Shown here in pieces: positions 1 to 9,519 of a DNA stretch of 64,000 nucleotides. Below the pieces are notes generated by a model that was given only the letters and a program-made list of their open reading frames with translations, was not told the DNA's origin and made no database searches. A program made the position numbers and the translations under genes. The stretch is from an uncultured Tateyamaria sp. GTDB lineage: Bacteria > Pseudomonadota > Alphaproteobacteria > Rhodobacterales > Rhodobacteraceae. Each line of letters starts with the position of its first letter. Position 1 is the stretch's first letter. The stretch lies in NCBI RefSeq assembly GCF_947494755.1, contig NZ_CANLVZ010000007.1, positions 140,142 through 204,141 of the forward strand, read 5' to 3'.

Positions 1-429
1 CAAGAGAATGACAGCTTTGTCGAAGCCGGAGATACGGCAGGCGTCGCCTCCTTGCACCGTGGACGCGGCGCGGCGCTGGCGGATTTCAACGGCGATGGTC
101 TGCTCGATCTTGCAGTCGTGAACCGGCGCGCGCCGCTTGAGGTCTGGCAGAACGTCACGCCGACCGAAGGCCACTGGCTAAGCGTGTCGCTGATCCAAAA
201 GGGCGCCAATACGCAGGCCGTTGGGGCGTGGATCGAGGTGGATGACGGGACGTCCATTCAAGCGCGCGAGATCACGGTGGGTGGCGGCCATGCAGGCGGC
301 ATGTCAGGGCCGCAACATTTCGGGTTGGGCGACGTCGGGGCGGTGAAACTGCGGGTGCGCTGGCCGCATGACGGGTGGTCAGATTGGCAGGACGCAGATG
401 CCGACCAGCACCTGCGTATCACCAGATAG
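1..429 (+). CDS. CRTAC1/ASPIC-UnbV family protein, C-terminal part
   Basis: The frame is open from the first base, so the gene starts left of the window; 142 residues are visible. An FG-GAP-like calcium-binding repeat (ADFNGDGLLDLAVVN) lies about 25-40 residues in. It is followed by an ASPIC/UnbV-type domain running from GHWLSVSL through GAWIEVDDG and GGGHAGGMSGPQHFGLGD to LRVRWPHDG, and the protein ends soon after. Proteins of this family are usually exported, with several beta-propeller repeats ahead of this domain; their biochemical role is poorly known. It converges on the MauG-like gene, whose stop codon begins 8 bases beyond this one. The family call is firm, the function is not known. 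Confidence 0.85.
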   Translation, partial: QENDSFVEAGDTAGVASLHRGRGAALADFNGDGLLDLAVVNRRAPLEVWQNVTPTEGHWLSVSLIQKGANTQAVGAWIEVDDGTSIQAREITVGGGHAGGMSGPQHFGLGDVGAVKLRVRWPHDGWSDWQDADADQHLRITR

Positions 430-436
430 CGGGCGC

Positions 437-1741
437 TTAGCGATCTATAAGCAACCCACTTGGCACACTGGCCGGAATGCCCAACGCCCCGCGCACGCTT
501 TGCGGATCGGTCAGTGCGCCCATGAAAGCGATCAACTCCGCCACCTCCTCATCGCTCAACGCCTGTGGCGAGAGGCCGTTGGCCGCAGCGATGGCATCGA
601 TTTCAGCCGGGTCGCTCATCACGCGCAAATCATCGGCGTCGAAACCCGGCATGACCGCCTGTGACGGATCATAGCTGCGCAAGCTGGCCACCGGATCAAG
701 ATGGTGGCGAATGACCCCTTCGAGGGTCGCGTAGGCTCCGCTATGTCCATACGGAGCTGTCTGCACAACATTGCGCAGAGGTGGGGTGCGGAACGCGTAG
801 GCGTCATTTGGGTCGCCCGTCACCCGCATCCGGCCTGTGTCCCGCGCATGGCTCTCAAACCGCGCCGCCTTGCCCGGCCCGATCTGGGGCATGGCGATGG
901 CGTGAAAGTCGTGATCCGTCTGGAAGCGGCCTGAATGGCACGCAACGCAGTCCGCCTTGCCATAGAACAACTCCATTCCCCGCATTGCTGCGGGCTCCAT
1001 TTCGGTGCCGTTGCGCAGGTAGAGGTCGAACGGACTTGCGACACCGCGCCATTCGAAATCGAGGAAGGCGGCCAGCGCATCAGAGATGTCCGTGAACCCA
1101 ATTTCCGTTTGCCCAATGACTGCATCAAATCGCTGCCGGTATTCCGGGATCGCCGCGACCCGCTCGGACAGGATACTCCACGCCCCGCCTTGCCCCGTCA
1201 GCAGCCCTTGCCGGACGGCTTGAGCGACGTCGTTTTCAGCGTAATGCCCCGCCATCTCGTCCGGCGAAAGAACCGGGAACATGGATTGGGCGGAAAGGGC
1301 CGAAGCAAATCCCGTCTCCATCTCCGACCCCAATGGCGTGCGAATGCCCGAGGGTCGGTTCGCGTCCTCTTCCAATCGGCCATCGTGGAAAAAAACAGTG
1401 AATTCGCGCGCACCCAGATTGAACAAGGGCGGCGCATTGCGCGGGATGCGTTGTTCGGGGATGTTTTCGGTATCCGTGGCCCGGTCAGGCCCCAGACCGG
1501 TGCCACCATCCCCAAGCCCAAGCGACACACCATCCCCCGTTGCATGGTTGGGGTGGTGACATGTCGCGCAGCTCACCGTCTTCGACCCCGACAGGATGGG
1601 GTCATAAAACAGCAACTGGCCCAGCTCGATCAGAGCAGGATCGTGCGTTGGAAATGCCGGCTCGTAACGGGGGAGATCGCCCGCCAAGACAGGCGCAGCA
1701 ATCAGCCCGAAAATCGCCGTCTTACACGAAACGTGAAACAT
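437..1741 (-). CDS. Di-haem cytochrome c peroxidase / MauG-like protein
   Basis: A 434-residue exported protein with two c-type haem sites, CATCH at about 58-62 and CVACH at about 265-269, the layout of bacterial di-haem peroxidases and MauG relatives. These act in the periplasm, reducing peroxide or oxidising protein side chains. I take the ATG at 1741, which gives an N-terminal signal segment ([11 protein letters not shown]); the longer frame to 1804 adds 21 residues with no signal character. That start lies inside the end of xylA (20-base overlap), so the gene is probably co-transcribed with xylBA although no metabolic link is obvious. Length is near that of the MauG group. Peroxidase versus MauG-type oxidase cannot be decided from sequence. 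Confidence 0.88.
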   Translation of the reverse strand: MFHVSCKTAIFGLIAAPVLAGDLPRYEPAFPTHDPALIELGQLLFYDPILSGSKTVSCATCHHPNHATGDGVSLGLGDGGTGLGPDRATDTENIPEQRIPRNAPPLFNLGAREFTVFFHDGRLEEDANRPSGIRTPLGSEMETGFASALSAQSMFPVLSPDEMAGHYAENDVAQAVRQGLLTGQGGAWSILSERVAAIPEYRQRFDAVIGQTEIGFTDISDALAAFLDFEWRGVASPFDLYLRNGTEMEPAAMRGMELFYGKADCVACHSGRFQTDHDFHAIAMPQIGPGKAARFESHARDTGRMRVTGDPNDAYAFRTPPLRNVVQTAPYGHSGAYATLEGVIRHHLDPVASLRSYDPSQAVMPGFDADDLRVMSDPAEIDAIAAANGLSPQALSDEEVAELIAFMGALTDPQSVRGALGIPASVPSGLLIDR

Positions 1742-3029
1742 AGTTTTCCAGGATTTCCTGACGCCCCGACTTGGGCTGTGGTTCGATTCCGTGGCCCAGC
1801 ACACGTTCGGAAATGGTGCTCAGATCGCTCTTCAGCATCGCCTTGGCCTCTTTGCGGTCCCACCCGGCGTAGCGGGTGGCCAGCGCATCGCTCAGCCCCC
1901 CGTCCTCGATCATCGCCGCTGCCGCCTTGAGGCCCCGCGCACAGATGTCCATCGCACCGACATGGGCCGCAATCAGATCCTCCGCATCGAGGCTTTGGCG
2001 GCGCAGCTTTGCATCAAAGTTGGTGCCCCCCTGCCCCAGACCACCGGCTTGCAGGATATGGTAATAGCACAAGGCCACCTCGGGCACATTGTTGGGGAAT
2101 TGGTCCGTGTCCCAGCCCGACTGATAGTCGTTGCGGTTCATGTCGATGGAGCCCAGCATCCCCTCGCTTGCCGCCACCGCGATCTCGTGTTCAAAGCTGT
2201 GGCCTGCGAGGATCGCGTGGCCCTGTTCGAGGTTCAGCTTCACCTCGTCCTCAAGCCCGTATTTGCGCAGGAAGCCGATGCAGGTGGCCGCATCATAGTC
2301 ATACTGATGCTTGGACGGTTCCTGCGGTTTCGGTTCCACCAGGATCTGCCCCTTGAACCCGATCTTGTGCTTGTATTCGACCACCATGTTCAGGAACGCA
2401 CCCATATGGTCCAACTCACGGCCCATGTCGGTGTTGAGCAGGCTCTCATACCCCTCGCGCCCGCCCCAGAGGACATAATTTTCACCGCCCAGCTTGTGGG
2501 TCGCATCCATGCAGGATTTCACGGTGGCAGCAGCATAGGCGAACACATCCGGGTCCGGGTTGGTCGAGGCCCCCGACATCCAGCGGCGGTGGCTGAACAT
2601 GTTGGCCGTGCCCCACAACAGGCGCACCTTGGCGCTGTCCATCTTTTCGCCGAAATAGTCGGTCATCTCGTTCAGCCGGTCGATGCTTTCGCCCAACGTA
2701 TCGCCTTCGGGGCGCACATCCGCGTCGTGCCAGCAAAAGAACGGCACGCCGAGCCGCTCGAACATCTCGAACGCCACATCCGCCTTCATCTTGGCGCGGC
2801 CCATGTCGTCCTGAGGGTGCCAGGGCCGGATAAAGGTCTGCCCGCCGAACGGATCGCCCCCTTCCCATGCGAAGGAATGCCAATAGGCCACCGCAAAGCG
2901 CAACTGGTCCTCCATCCGCTTGCCCATCACCTTTTCATCGGGATTGTAATGGCGAAAGGCCATGGGGTTCGTGCTGTCGGGCCCTTCGAAGGCGGCGGGC
3001 GGAACGGCGTCAAAAAATCCGGAGGTCAT
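1722..3029 (-). CDS. xylA: Xylose isomerase
   Basis: Interconverts D-xylose and D-xylulose in the cytoplasm using two divalent metal ions. The 435-residue length is typical of the longer (class II) enzymes. Family landmarks include WEGGDPFGG, the catalytic-His region [14 protein letters not shown], the metal-ligand region [24 protein letters not shown] and the C-terminal [16 protein letters not shown]. It follows xylB with a 4-base ATGA overlap (3026-3029), so the two form a translationally coupled catabolic pair. Expression is probably controlled from the region above xylB, where a dyad lies at 4507-4529. No xylose transporter or regulator gene lies within the window. Confidence 0.97.
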   Translation of the reverse strand: MTSGFFDAVPPAAFEGPDSTNPMAFRHYNPDEKVMGKRMEDQLRFAVAYWHSFAWEGGDPFGGQTFIRPWHPQDDMGRAKMKADVAFEMFERLGVPFFCWHDADVRPEGDTLGESIDRLNEMTDYFGEKMDSAKVRLLWGTANMFSHRRWMSGASTNPDPDVFAYAAATVKSCMDATHKLGGENYVLWGGREGYESLLNTDMGRELDHMGAFLNMVVEYKHKIGFKGQILVEPKPQEPSKHQYDYDAATCIGFLRKYGLEDEVKLNLEQGHAILAGHSFEHEIAVAASEGMLGSIDMNRNDYQSGWDTDQFPNNVPEVALCYYHILQAGGLGQGGTNFDAKLRRQSLDAEDLIAAHVGAMDICARGLKAAAAMIEDGGLSDALATRYAGWDRKEAKAMLKSDLSTISERVLGHGIEPQPKSGRQEILENYVSRFV

Positions 3030-4474
3030 GGCATGGCTTTCAATTTTGGATAGGCAGTGGTGAACGCGTTGTAGGCGTCGTCATAGGCAGAGGTGAGGGT
3101 CGGGTCAGGCGCGATGATATCAGCAATCGGCGGTTTGGTCATGACGGTGGCCGGGTCATCACCCGTCACGCCGCACATGGCGATCCGCGCGGCACCAAGG
3201 GCGGCACCAAAGGCCCCGTCTTCGGGACGCTCCAGCGGGATATTGAGAGTGGTTGCCAGCATCTTGGTCCACAGATCGGACTTGGTGCCGCCCCCGATCG
3301 CAAGAGCCGTCTCAAGCGTGGCCCCCGTGCCTTTGAGCGCCTCGAAACTGTCGCGCAGTGCGAAACTGACGCCGGTCATGACCGCATGGGTCAGCGCAGT
3401 TGGGCCAGCCCCGATATCGAGGCCGGTAAAGCCACCTCTGATATCGGCGTCATTGTGCGGTGTTCGCTCACCGGACAGGTAGGGATAGAACTTCGCACTG
3501 CCCGGCGCGGTCAGGGTCGGCCCAAGCGCTTCGGTCAACGCGCCTTGGGTCTGCCCCGTGATGCGCGACAGCCAATTGAGGCTGTCGGTCGCGGCCAAAA
3601 CAACCCCCATCTGATACCACCGCTTGGGCACAGCGTGGCAAAAGGTGTGAACGGCTGTCCCGGCATCGGGCGCATACCTGTCGCGCCCCGCCAAAACGAC
3701 GCCCGATGTGCCCAAGGACACGAAACCGTCCCCTTGCCCAAGCGCACCCACACCACAGGCGGCCACTGCATTGTCGGCCCCACCCGCAACCACCTGACAA
3801 TTGGCAGGCAAGCCAAGGTCGGCGCGCGCGGATTGCACTGCCCCAACCACGTCTGTCCCTTCGACCAGGTCAGGCATCTGATCGCCCCGCATACCACCAA
3901 GGGCCAACAGATCGTCCGACCACTTGCGTCCCGCGACATCCAGCCAGCCACTGCCCGCTGCATCCGACATCTCGGTCACATAGCGACCTGTCAGCCACCA
4001 GACCACGTAGTCCTTGGGCAACATGACCTTGTCGACTTTGGCAAACACATCGGGTTCATGGGTGGCCACCCACGCCAGTTTGGGGGCGGTGAAGCCGGGA
4101 AAGACGATATTGCCGCTGATCTTGCGGGCCAGCGGGTCCGCGTCCATCGCGGCAGCTTCGACGTGGCTGCGTGTATCATTCCACAGGATGCAGGGGCGCA
4201 AGACGGCCCCCGTCGCGTCAACCAGAACGGCGCCGTGCATGTGACCGGACAAGGCCACACCCCGCACCGCCGCAATGGCCTCAGGATGCGCGGCGCGCAA
4301 CGCGGCCATTGCGGCCGTCATCCCGCCAATCCAATCGGCCGGGTCCTGCTCGCTCCATCCCGGCGCGGCATTGGTCACATCATAATGCGCATCCGCGCTG
4401 CCGATGGCCCGACCTTCATCATCCACCAGCAAAGCCTTCGCACCGGATGTGCCCAGATCAAATCCCAGGTACAT
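3026..4474 (-). CDS. xylB: Xylulokinase
   Basis: Phosphorylates D-xylulose to xylulose 5-phosphate with ATP, delivering carbon into the pentose phosphate pathway. This FGGY-family kinase of 482 residues begins with the phosphate-binding loop [17 protein letters not shown] and contains [11 protein letters not shown], the substrate region ILWNDTRS, a second nucleotide-binding segment [13 protein letters not shown], the linker [12 protein letters not shown] and the adenosine-binding [11 protein letters not shown]. Length is normal. First gene of the operon xylB-xylA-MauG-like; transcription should start in the 189-base gap shared with rpe, which encodes the enzyme that acts on its product. Confidence 0.96.
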   Translation of the reverse strand: MYLGFDLGTSGAKALLVDDEGRAIGSADAHYDVTNAAPGWSEQDPADWIGGMTAAMAALRAAHPEAIAAVRGVALSGHMHGAVLVDATGAVLRPCILWNDTRSHVEAAAMDADPLARKISGNIVFPGFTAPKLAWVATHEPDVFAKVDKVMLPKDYVVWWLTGRYVTEMSDAAGSGWLDVAGRKWSDDLLALGGMRGDQMPDLVEGTDVVGAVQSARADLGLPANCQVVAGGADNAVAACGVGALGQGDGFVSLGTSGVVLAGRDRYAPDAGTAVHTFCHAVPKRWYQMGVVLAATDSLNWLSRITGQTQGALTEALGPTLTAPGSAKFYPYLSGERTPHNDADIRGGFTGLDIGAGPTALTHAVMTGVSFALRDSFEALKGTGATLETALAIGGGTKSDLWTKMLATTLNIPLERPEDGAFGAALGAARIAMCGVTGDDPATVMTKPPIADIIAPDPTLTSAYDDAYNAFTTAYPKLKAMP

Positions 4475-4506
4475 GGCCGTCCTCCCTGATCCGCACAGTC
4501 GCGCGC

Positions 4507-4529
4507 TTTAATTCGATTGTCAAATTTAA
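4507..4529. promoter_or_regulatory. Imperfect dyad, candidate operator for xylBA
   Basis: The arms TTTAATTCGA and TCAAATTTAA are separated by TTG; 8 of the 10 arm positions are complementary. It is AT-rich in an otherwise GC-rich region and sits 32-54 bases upstream of the xylB start, where a repressor would overlap the promoter. A xylose-responsive regulator (ROK or LacI type) is a natural guess, but no regulator gene is present in the window and binding is inferred only from position and symmetry. Confidence 0.4.
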
Positions 4530-4663
4530 TGACGCGCGGTCGACGGATTGCATCGCACACGCGACACCTCTCTCCGCTTGACAGGCCCACCGCGACGGCC
4601 CCCTTTCAACATGGGCAACTCGGCGATATATCGCGGCTACGCACAAACAGGAGCAGACAGCCC

Positions 4664-5353
4664 GTGACCTTTGATCGTTCCATCAAAATTGCACCTTCCA
4701 TTCTGGCGGCGGACTTTGCCAATTTCGGGGCTGAATGCGCCGCCGTCGAGGCGCAAGGTGCCGATTGGATCCACGTCGATGTGATGGACGGCCATTTCGT
4801 GCCCAACATCACCTTCGGGCCTGCGACCTGTGCCGCGATCCGCCCCCACATCAAGGGGGTGATGGATGTCCACCTGATGATTGCGCCCGTTGATCCCTAT
4901 ATCGAAGCCTTTGCGGACGCGGGTGCCGATGTCCTGACCGCCCATGTGGAGGCTGGCCCCCACATTCACCGCACGCTGCAAGCAATCAAGGGTGCAGGGA
5001 TGAAGGCAGGTATTGCCTTGAACCCCGGCACGCCAGCAAACGCGGTGGCAGAGGTGATGGACATGGTCGATCTGATCTGCGTGATGACGGTAAACCCCGG
5101 CTTTGGTGGACAGAAATTCATCGACATGTCGGCCAAGATTGCCGAATTGCGCGCGATGATCGGGGATCGCCCTGTGCATATCGAGATTGATGGCGGCGTG
5201 GACCCGACCACCGCGCCTCTGGTGGCCAAGGCAGGTGCGGATGTGCTGGTCGCAGGCTCGGCCGTCTTTCGCGGCGGGTCCGTCAGCGACCCTGCCCCCT
5301 ACGGCGAGAACATCCGCGCCATTCGAGAGGCCGCAAACGGGGTCTGGACCTGA
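4664..5353 (+). CDS. rpe: Ribulose-phosphate 3-epimerase
   Basis: Interconverts ribulose 5-phosphate and xylulose 5-phosphate in the pentose phosphate pathway. I chose the GTG at 4664: it has AGGAG at 4649-4653 and gives a 229-residue protein starting with the family's usual IKIAPSILAADF; the open frame upstream to 4517 has no homologous content. Signatures are the metal- and substrate-binding HVDVMDGHFVPN, DVHLMIAPVDPY, the second family signature MTVNPGFGGQKF and the phosphate-binding IDGGVDPTTAPLVAKAGAD. It is divergent from xylB, whose product feeds this reaction, and faces the acyl-CoA synthetase gene at its 3' end with only 5 bases between stops. Confidence 0.96.
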   Translation: MTFDRSIKIAPSILAADFANFGAECAAVEAQGADWIHVDVMDGHFVPNITFGPATCAAIRPHIKGVMDVHLMIAPVDPYIEAFADAGADVLTAHVEAGPHIHRTLQAIKGAGMKAGIALNPGTPANAVAEVMDMVDLICVMTVNPGFGGQKFIDMSAKIAELRAMIGDRPVHIEIDGGVDPTTAPLVAKAGADVLVAGSAVFRGGSVSDPAPYGENIRAIREAANGVWT

Positions 5354-5358
5354 GGCAA

Positions 5359-6849
5359 TCACGCCAACTCGGCGGCAAACGTTTCGATCAGCTTGTGTTT
5401 CAGGACTTTTCCCGTCGGGGCCGCTGGCAGGCTCTGGGCCAGAACATAGCGCGCGGGGCGTTTGTATCCTGCCAGCCGGTCACGCACGAAGGCGCGCAGA
5501 ATATCCGCGCTCAACCCGCTGTCTTTGGCGACCTGAACGAAGGCAAGGACTTCTTCATCCCCTTCGAACTGCCGCCCGACCACGGCGGCCTGCACCACGT
5601 CAGGGTGATCGTTCAGCGCGGCCTCCACCTCGGGCGGGTAGACGTTAAAGCCACCATGAATGATCAACTCCTTGGCGCGCCCCACGATGTGCAGATGCCC
5701 GCGCGCGTCAATCCGACCAAGATCGCCGGTGTGTAACCATCCTTGCGCATCGACGGTGCGGGCCGTTTCGGCCTCATTGCGGAAATATCCCAGCATCACA
5801 TGCGGGCCACGGGTCAGAACCTCACCCACACCATCCGCCGCACTCGCCTGATCAATCGCGATCTCGATGTCTGGCAAGGCCGGGCCAACAGAGGTGTCAG
5901 GATCGCCGATCAGATTGCGCGTCGCAGCAGTGCCCGCGGTGCTTTCGGTCATCCCATATCCGTTCTGGATCGCAACGCCGTAGAACGCCTCCGCCTCCCG
6001 CTTCCAAGTGGGATCCAGCGGTGCCGCACCGGACGAGACATAGCGCAATGTAGCTGACCCCAGTACATCCAGACCATTCGCACGCGCATGGGCCATCAGC
6101 AACGCATGCATCTGCGGCACAGCCGAGAACAGGGTGATCCCGTCGCGCAACCCGTCATAGACCGCCCGCACATCAAATCGCGGCACAAGGCGCACTGGCG
6201 CACCTGCATGAATCGCCGCAACCACCACCGAGCATAGGCCAAACACATGGGTCGTCGGCAAAACCCCATAGATCAGGTCGGCCGGCGTCATCGCGCGCAG
6301 ATTGGCCGATGTCTGCCCGCCAAAGCGCACATTGGCGTGGGTCAGCATCACGCCTTTGGGATCGCCCGTGGTGCCAGTGGTGTAGAGGATCACAGCAACG
6401 TCGCGGTCGATATCTGCCGGAGATACAGGCAGGCACAGCAGGTCAAGCGTTCCCCATGCTCCCTCTATTTCGGACGCATTCAGGCGGGCACTGTGCGCGA
6501 CCGCATCCGAGGACACGGCGCTGGTCAGCAGCACGGCGCGCGGCGCGGCATGCGCGATGATCCGGTCCAGTTCATGTCCGGTCTGGCGGGCGTTCACCGG
6601 CACCGCCACCGCACCCATCAACCACGTTGCAAACAGGGCCGCCACTGCCGCCCCGCAGTTTTCCGAAACGATCAGCACGCGGTCGCCTGCCGTCACGCCC
6701 TTGTCGCTCAAGATGTCGGACAGGGCGTCAACGGCATGTTTCAGATCGGCGTAAGTCCATTTGGTCCCAAGGGAATCTTCAAGCGCAGGTGCTTCCGGTC
6801 GCGCCTCCACTTGCCCAAGCAGCAGATCGACGACCAAAGGGGCGCTCAT
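5359..6849 (-). CDS. AMP-dependent acyl-CoA synthetase (CoA ligase)
   Basis: Activates a carboxylic acid to its CoA thioester through an acyl-adenylate. The 496-residue ANL-superfamily enzyme shows the AMP-binding P-loop motif YTTGTTGDPKGVMLTH at 156-171, the adenine/acyl pocket NGYGMTEST, the hinge motif LHTGDLGRIDARGHLHIVGR, the pantetheine-side motif IHGGFNVYPPEVE and the C-terminal catalytic lysine in PTGKVLKHKL. Last gene of a five-gene minus-strand operon and coupled to the thioesterase by ATGA overlap. Context suggests that it supplies the acyl-CoA for the dehydrogenases, possibly a dicarboxylic or alicyclic acid; actual substrate is unknown. Confidence 0.92.
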   Translation of the reverse strand: MSAPLVVDLLLGQVEARPEAPALEDSLGTKWTYADLKHAVDALSDILSDKGVTAGDRVLIVSENCGAAVAALFATWLMGAVAVPVNARQTGHELDRIIAHAAPRAVLLTSAVSSDAVAHSARLNASEIEGAWGTLDLLCLPVSPADIDRDVAVILYTTGTTGDPKGVMLTHANVRFGGQTSANLRAMTPADLIYGVLPTTHVFGLCSVVVAAIHAGAPVRLVPRFDVRAVYDGLRDGITLFSAVPQMHALLMAHARANGLDVLGSATLRYVSSGAAPLDPTWKREAEAFYGVAIQNGYGMTESTAGTAATRNLIGDPDTSVGPALPDIEIAIDQASAADGVGEVLTRGPHVMLGYFRNEAETARTVDAQGWLHTGDLGRIDARGHLHIVGRAKELIIHGGFNVYPPEVEAALNDHPDVVQAAVVGRQFEGDEEVLAFVQVAKDSGLSADILRAFVRDRLAGYKRPARYVLAQSLPAAPTGKVLKHKLIETFAAELA

Positions 6850-7265
6850 TGCCCCTTCACCCGTTTGTAAACGCCCGTGGCTGTGGCCAGCACGCGACCT
6901 TCCTCATCCTGCAAATCCCCCTCGGCAAAGACGGTGGCCCGCCCACCGCCGGTAACAACACCCTTGGCCGTCACCCGACCTTGGGACGCGGGGGCGACAA
7001 AGTTCGTGGTCATCGACAGGGTGTGGACGCGGGTTTGCGTATCTCCCTCGAAACTCAAAGCGGCGGCATAGCCCATCGCGTTGTCGAGCATGCAGGCGAT
7101 GATGCCGCCATGCAGACCACCGTGGCGATTGCCGTGTTGCGCCCCGATCTCAAGACGGCACAGCGCAACCCCGTCCCCGGTCGTCAGATCGACGACATAG
7201 CCAAGCAGCGTCTGCGCGCCGGTTTCGTCGCGAATGATGCCAGGCTCAGGCGGCGGAGAGGGCAA
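6846..7265 (-). CDS. PaaI-type hotdog-fold thioesterase
   Basis: A 139-residue hotdog thioesterase that would hydrolyse acyl-CoA intermediates. The active-site segment HGNRHGGLHGGIIACMLDNAMG has the HGG(x)6D-like pattern of the PaaI/4HBT group. The frame can be extended to a TTG at 7298, but I prefer the TTG at 7265 because GGAG lies 7 bases before it and the overlap with the upstream acyl-CoA dehydrogenase falls to 20 bases; this start is uncertain. It overlaps the CoA ligase gene by ATGA. In such operons the enzyme may rescue CoA from dead-end thioesters. Confidence 0.85.
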   Translation of the reverse strand: MPSPPPEPGIIRDETGAQTLLGYVVDLTTGDGVALCRLEIGAQHGNRHGGLHGGIIACMLDNAMGYAAALSFEGDTQTRVHTLSMTTNFVAPASQGRVTAKGVVTGGGRATVFAEGDLQDEEGRVLATATGVYKRVKGQ

Positions 7266-8316
7266 TGAACCGCTCCAGATGGTAGTCCGTATCGCCAAAG
7301 CGGTGATCAGCCATGACGATCCGCTTGGCGATATGGGCCAGCTCGTATTCCTGGGTCATGGCGATGCCACCGTGCATCTGGATCGACTCCTCGGCCACCA
7401 GCCGTCCGATCCTTCCGATCAGGTTCTTGGTGGCGGACAGGTGCAGGTCCGCATCTGATGCCTCAAGATAGCCAGCCGCGTTGATCACCGCGCTGCGGGC
7501 TTGTTCCAATTCAATCAACAGGTCAGCCATCCGGTGAGCAAGCGTCTGAAACGTGCCGATGGGCCGCCCAAATTGGGTCCGCGTCATCAGGTAGTCCTTG
7601 GTCAGATGGGTCGCGGATTCCATCGCCCCAAGCGCCTCGGCACTGATCGCAACGAGCGCCAGACTGGTCGCGGCTTGCAGGTCGGTTAGCGACAGGTTCA
7701 ACGGCTCGCAAGGGGTTTTGTCGAGCGTCACCTCACCTGCACGCCCACCGGCCAGCAAGGGGTAGCCTTGGATATCAAGGCCCTTGGCATCCTTCGCGAC
7801 AAGGTAAAGCGCAATTGCATCGCCATCCCGCGCTGAGACGATCAGGTGATCCGCCGCTTCGGCGTTCATCACCACCGCTTTGCGCCCGATCAATACGCCA
7901 CCATCCGCTTTCGTATGCACATGATCCATATCGTAACGTCCGCCGGGTTCACCGTGCGCGACAGCGAGATGCAGCGACCCCGCGATAACCTCTTCCACCA
8001 TGTCGGACTTGCCCGCCGACGCCAGCAATCGCCCGCCCATCAGCGCGCTATCGAGCACGGGTTCCACGACGCCCGCACGCCCCAGTTCTTCGAACACCAC
8101 GGCAAGATCAAAACCCGCACCGCCAAAGCCGCCCATCTCTTCGGTAAAGAGCGCGCCAAGAACGCCAAGTTCCGCCAATTCGGACCAAATGTCAGCGGAC
8201 AGCCCAGCATCCGATGTCAGTATGTCGTTGCGCACCGCGGTTGTGTATTTCTCACGCAGATAGCGGCGCAAAGTGTCCTGCAACATCTGCCGCTCTTCGG
8301 TCAGTTCAAAGTTCAT
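7246..8316 (-). CDS. Acyl-CoA dehydrogenase, smaller subunit type (PimD-like)
   Basis: An FAD enzyme of 356 residues for alpha,beta-dehydrogenation of an acyl-CoA. N-terminal helical domain MNFELTEERQMLQDTLRRYL, central part with AVAHGEPGGRYD, C-terminal helical domain with RTQFGRPIGTFQTLAHRMAD and ESIQMHGGIAMTQEYELAH. The usual YEGT...Q active-site block near the C-terminus is absent; the end reads RFGDTDYHLERF. It overlaps the preceding larger dehydrogenase by ATGA, a layout found in heteromeric dehydrogenases such as PimC/PimD and steroid side-chain FadE pairs. A mixed complex with the neighbouring gene product is inferred. Confidence 0.9.
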   Translation of the reverse strand: MNFELTEERQMLQDTLRRYLREKYTTAVRNDILTSDAGLSADIWSELAELGVLGALFTEEMGGFGGAGFDLAVVFEELGRAGVVEPVLDSALMGGRLLASAGKSDMVEEVIAGSLHLAVAHGEPGGRYDMDHVHTKADGGVLIGRKAVVMNAEAADHLIVSARDGDAIALYLVAKDAKGLDIQGYPLLAGGRAGEVTLDKTPCEPLNLSLTDLQAATSLALVAISAEALGAMESATHLTKDYLMTRTQFGRPIGTFQTLAHRMADLLIELEQARSAVINAAGYLEASDADLHLSATKNLIGRIGRLVAEESIQMHGGIAMTQEYELAHIAKRIVMADHRFGDTDYHLERFIALSAA

Positions 8317-9515
8317 GCCCGGCCTCCGCTCATGGTGACCTTGGCGATGATGCCCCGCTGAATTTCGTTGGAACCGCCAAAGATCGAGAGTTTGCGGTTG
8401 TTGAAATACTGCGCCGCAACAGGCCCCGCGCCAAGCGGGTCGGGGATTGTGTCATTGGCGCCCTCCAGCGCTTCGGAAGCGAAGGGCATCGCATAAGGGC
8501 CCGCCACACGACGCGCCAAGTCATTGATCTCCTGACGGATAATCGACCCCTTCACCTTGAGCATGGACGCCTCAAGCCCAGGCGCACCACCCGCAGCCGC
8601 CTTTGAAATGATCCGCAGGTTCGAAGTCGCCATTGCGCGAAGATCAATATCCACCTGCGCCACACGGGCCGCAAAATGCGGGTTTTCGATCAGCGGCCTG
8701 CCGTTGTGATTCTCAGCGCGCGCCATCCGTTTGACAGCTGCCAAGCCAGCCTGCGAAAAGCCGACGCCCGCGATATTCGCACGCTCATGGGTCAGCAGGT
8801 ACTTGGCATAGGTCCAGCCTTCATTCTCATCACCCACGAGATTTTCAACCGGCACCCGGACGTCCGTGAACCAGACCTCGTTCACCTCGTCACTGCCATC
8901 GAGCAAGATGATCGGCCGCACCTCGACGCCCGGCGTGTTCATGTCGATCAACAGAAAGGAAATACCTTCCTGTTGCTTTGCATCCGGGTCCGTACGGACA
9001 AGGCAGAAAATCATGTTTGCGTGCTGGCCAAGGGTCGTCCACGTCTTTTGCCCATTGACCACATAGTGATCGCCATCACGCACCGCGCGGGTCTTGAGCG
9101 AGGCGAGATCAGACCCGGCACCCGGCTCGGAATAGCCCTGGCACCACCAGTCCGACCCATCCAGAATGCGGGGCAACCAATGGTCCTGCTGCTCTTTCGA
9201 TCCAAATTTCTGCAACACAGGCCCAAGCATTGACAGCCCGAAAGGCACGATCCGCGGGGCATTTGCGGCAGCTGCTTCGGTGTCAAAGATGTGACGCTGC
9301 ACCGCGTTCCACTCCGCACCGCCAAAGGATTTGGGCCAGTTCGGGGCCAGCCATCCGCGCGCATTGAGGATGGCATGCCAGCGTTCCATGTCGTCCTTGC
9401 CCAACTCGATGCCCTTGGCCACCTTGTCCGCCATCTCCGAGGGCAGCTCATCACGCAGGAACTCCCGCACCTCGTTTTGGAAGGCCAGTTCGTCGTCGGT
9501 AAAGCTCATATCCAT
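8313..9515 (-). CDS. Acyl-CoA dehydrogenase, larger subunit type (PimC-like)
   Basis: A 400-residue FAD acyl-CoA dehydrogenase. Visible motifs: flavin-binding WWCQGYSEPGAGSDLASLKT, VNGQKTWTTLGQHA, and C-terminal LSIFGGSNEIQRGIIAK. The position that carries the catalytic glutamate of classic members (YEGT) is FGGS here, so the base must come from elsewhere or from the partner subunit. Second gene of the operon, 4 bases after the fused hydratase/dehydrogenase and overlapping the smaller dehydrogenase by ATGA. Size and pairing resemble PimC of dicarboxylate degradation; a homodimeric enzyme cannot be excluded. Confidence 0.92.
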   Translation of the reverse strand: MDMSFTDDELAFQNEVREFLRDELPSEMADKVAKGIELGKDDMERWHAILNARGWLAPNWPKSFGGAEWNAVQRHIFDTEAAAANAPRIVPFGLSMLGPVLQKFGSKEQQDHWLPRILDGSDWWCQGYSEPGAGSDLASLKTRAVRDGDHYVVNGQKTWTTLGQHANMIFCLVRTDPDAKQQEGISFLLIDMNTPGVEVRPIILLDGSDEVNEVWFTDVRVPVENLVGDENEGWTYAKYLLTHERANIAGVGFSQAGLAAVKRMARAENHNGRPLIENPHFAARVAQVDIDLRAMATSNLRIISKAAAGGAPGLEASMLKVKGSIIRQEINDLARRVAGPYAMPFASEALEGANDTIPDPLGAGPVAAQYFNNRKLSIFGGSNEIQRGIIAKVTMSGGRA

Positions 9516-9519
9516 CGTG

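Noticed and set aside
1791..3053. Long plus-strand frame of 420 codons opposite xylA
   Set aside because: Mirror frame of a GC-rich gene; low-complexity His/Arg/Gly composition without motifs, while xylA on the other strand is unmistakable.
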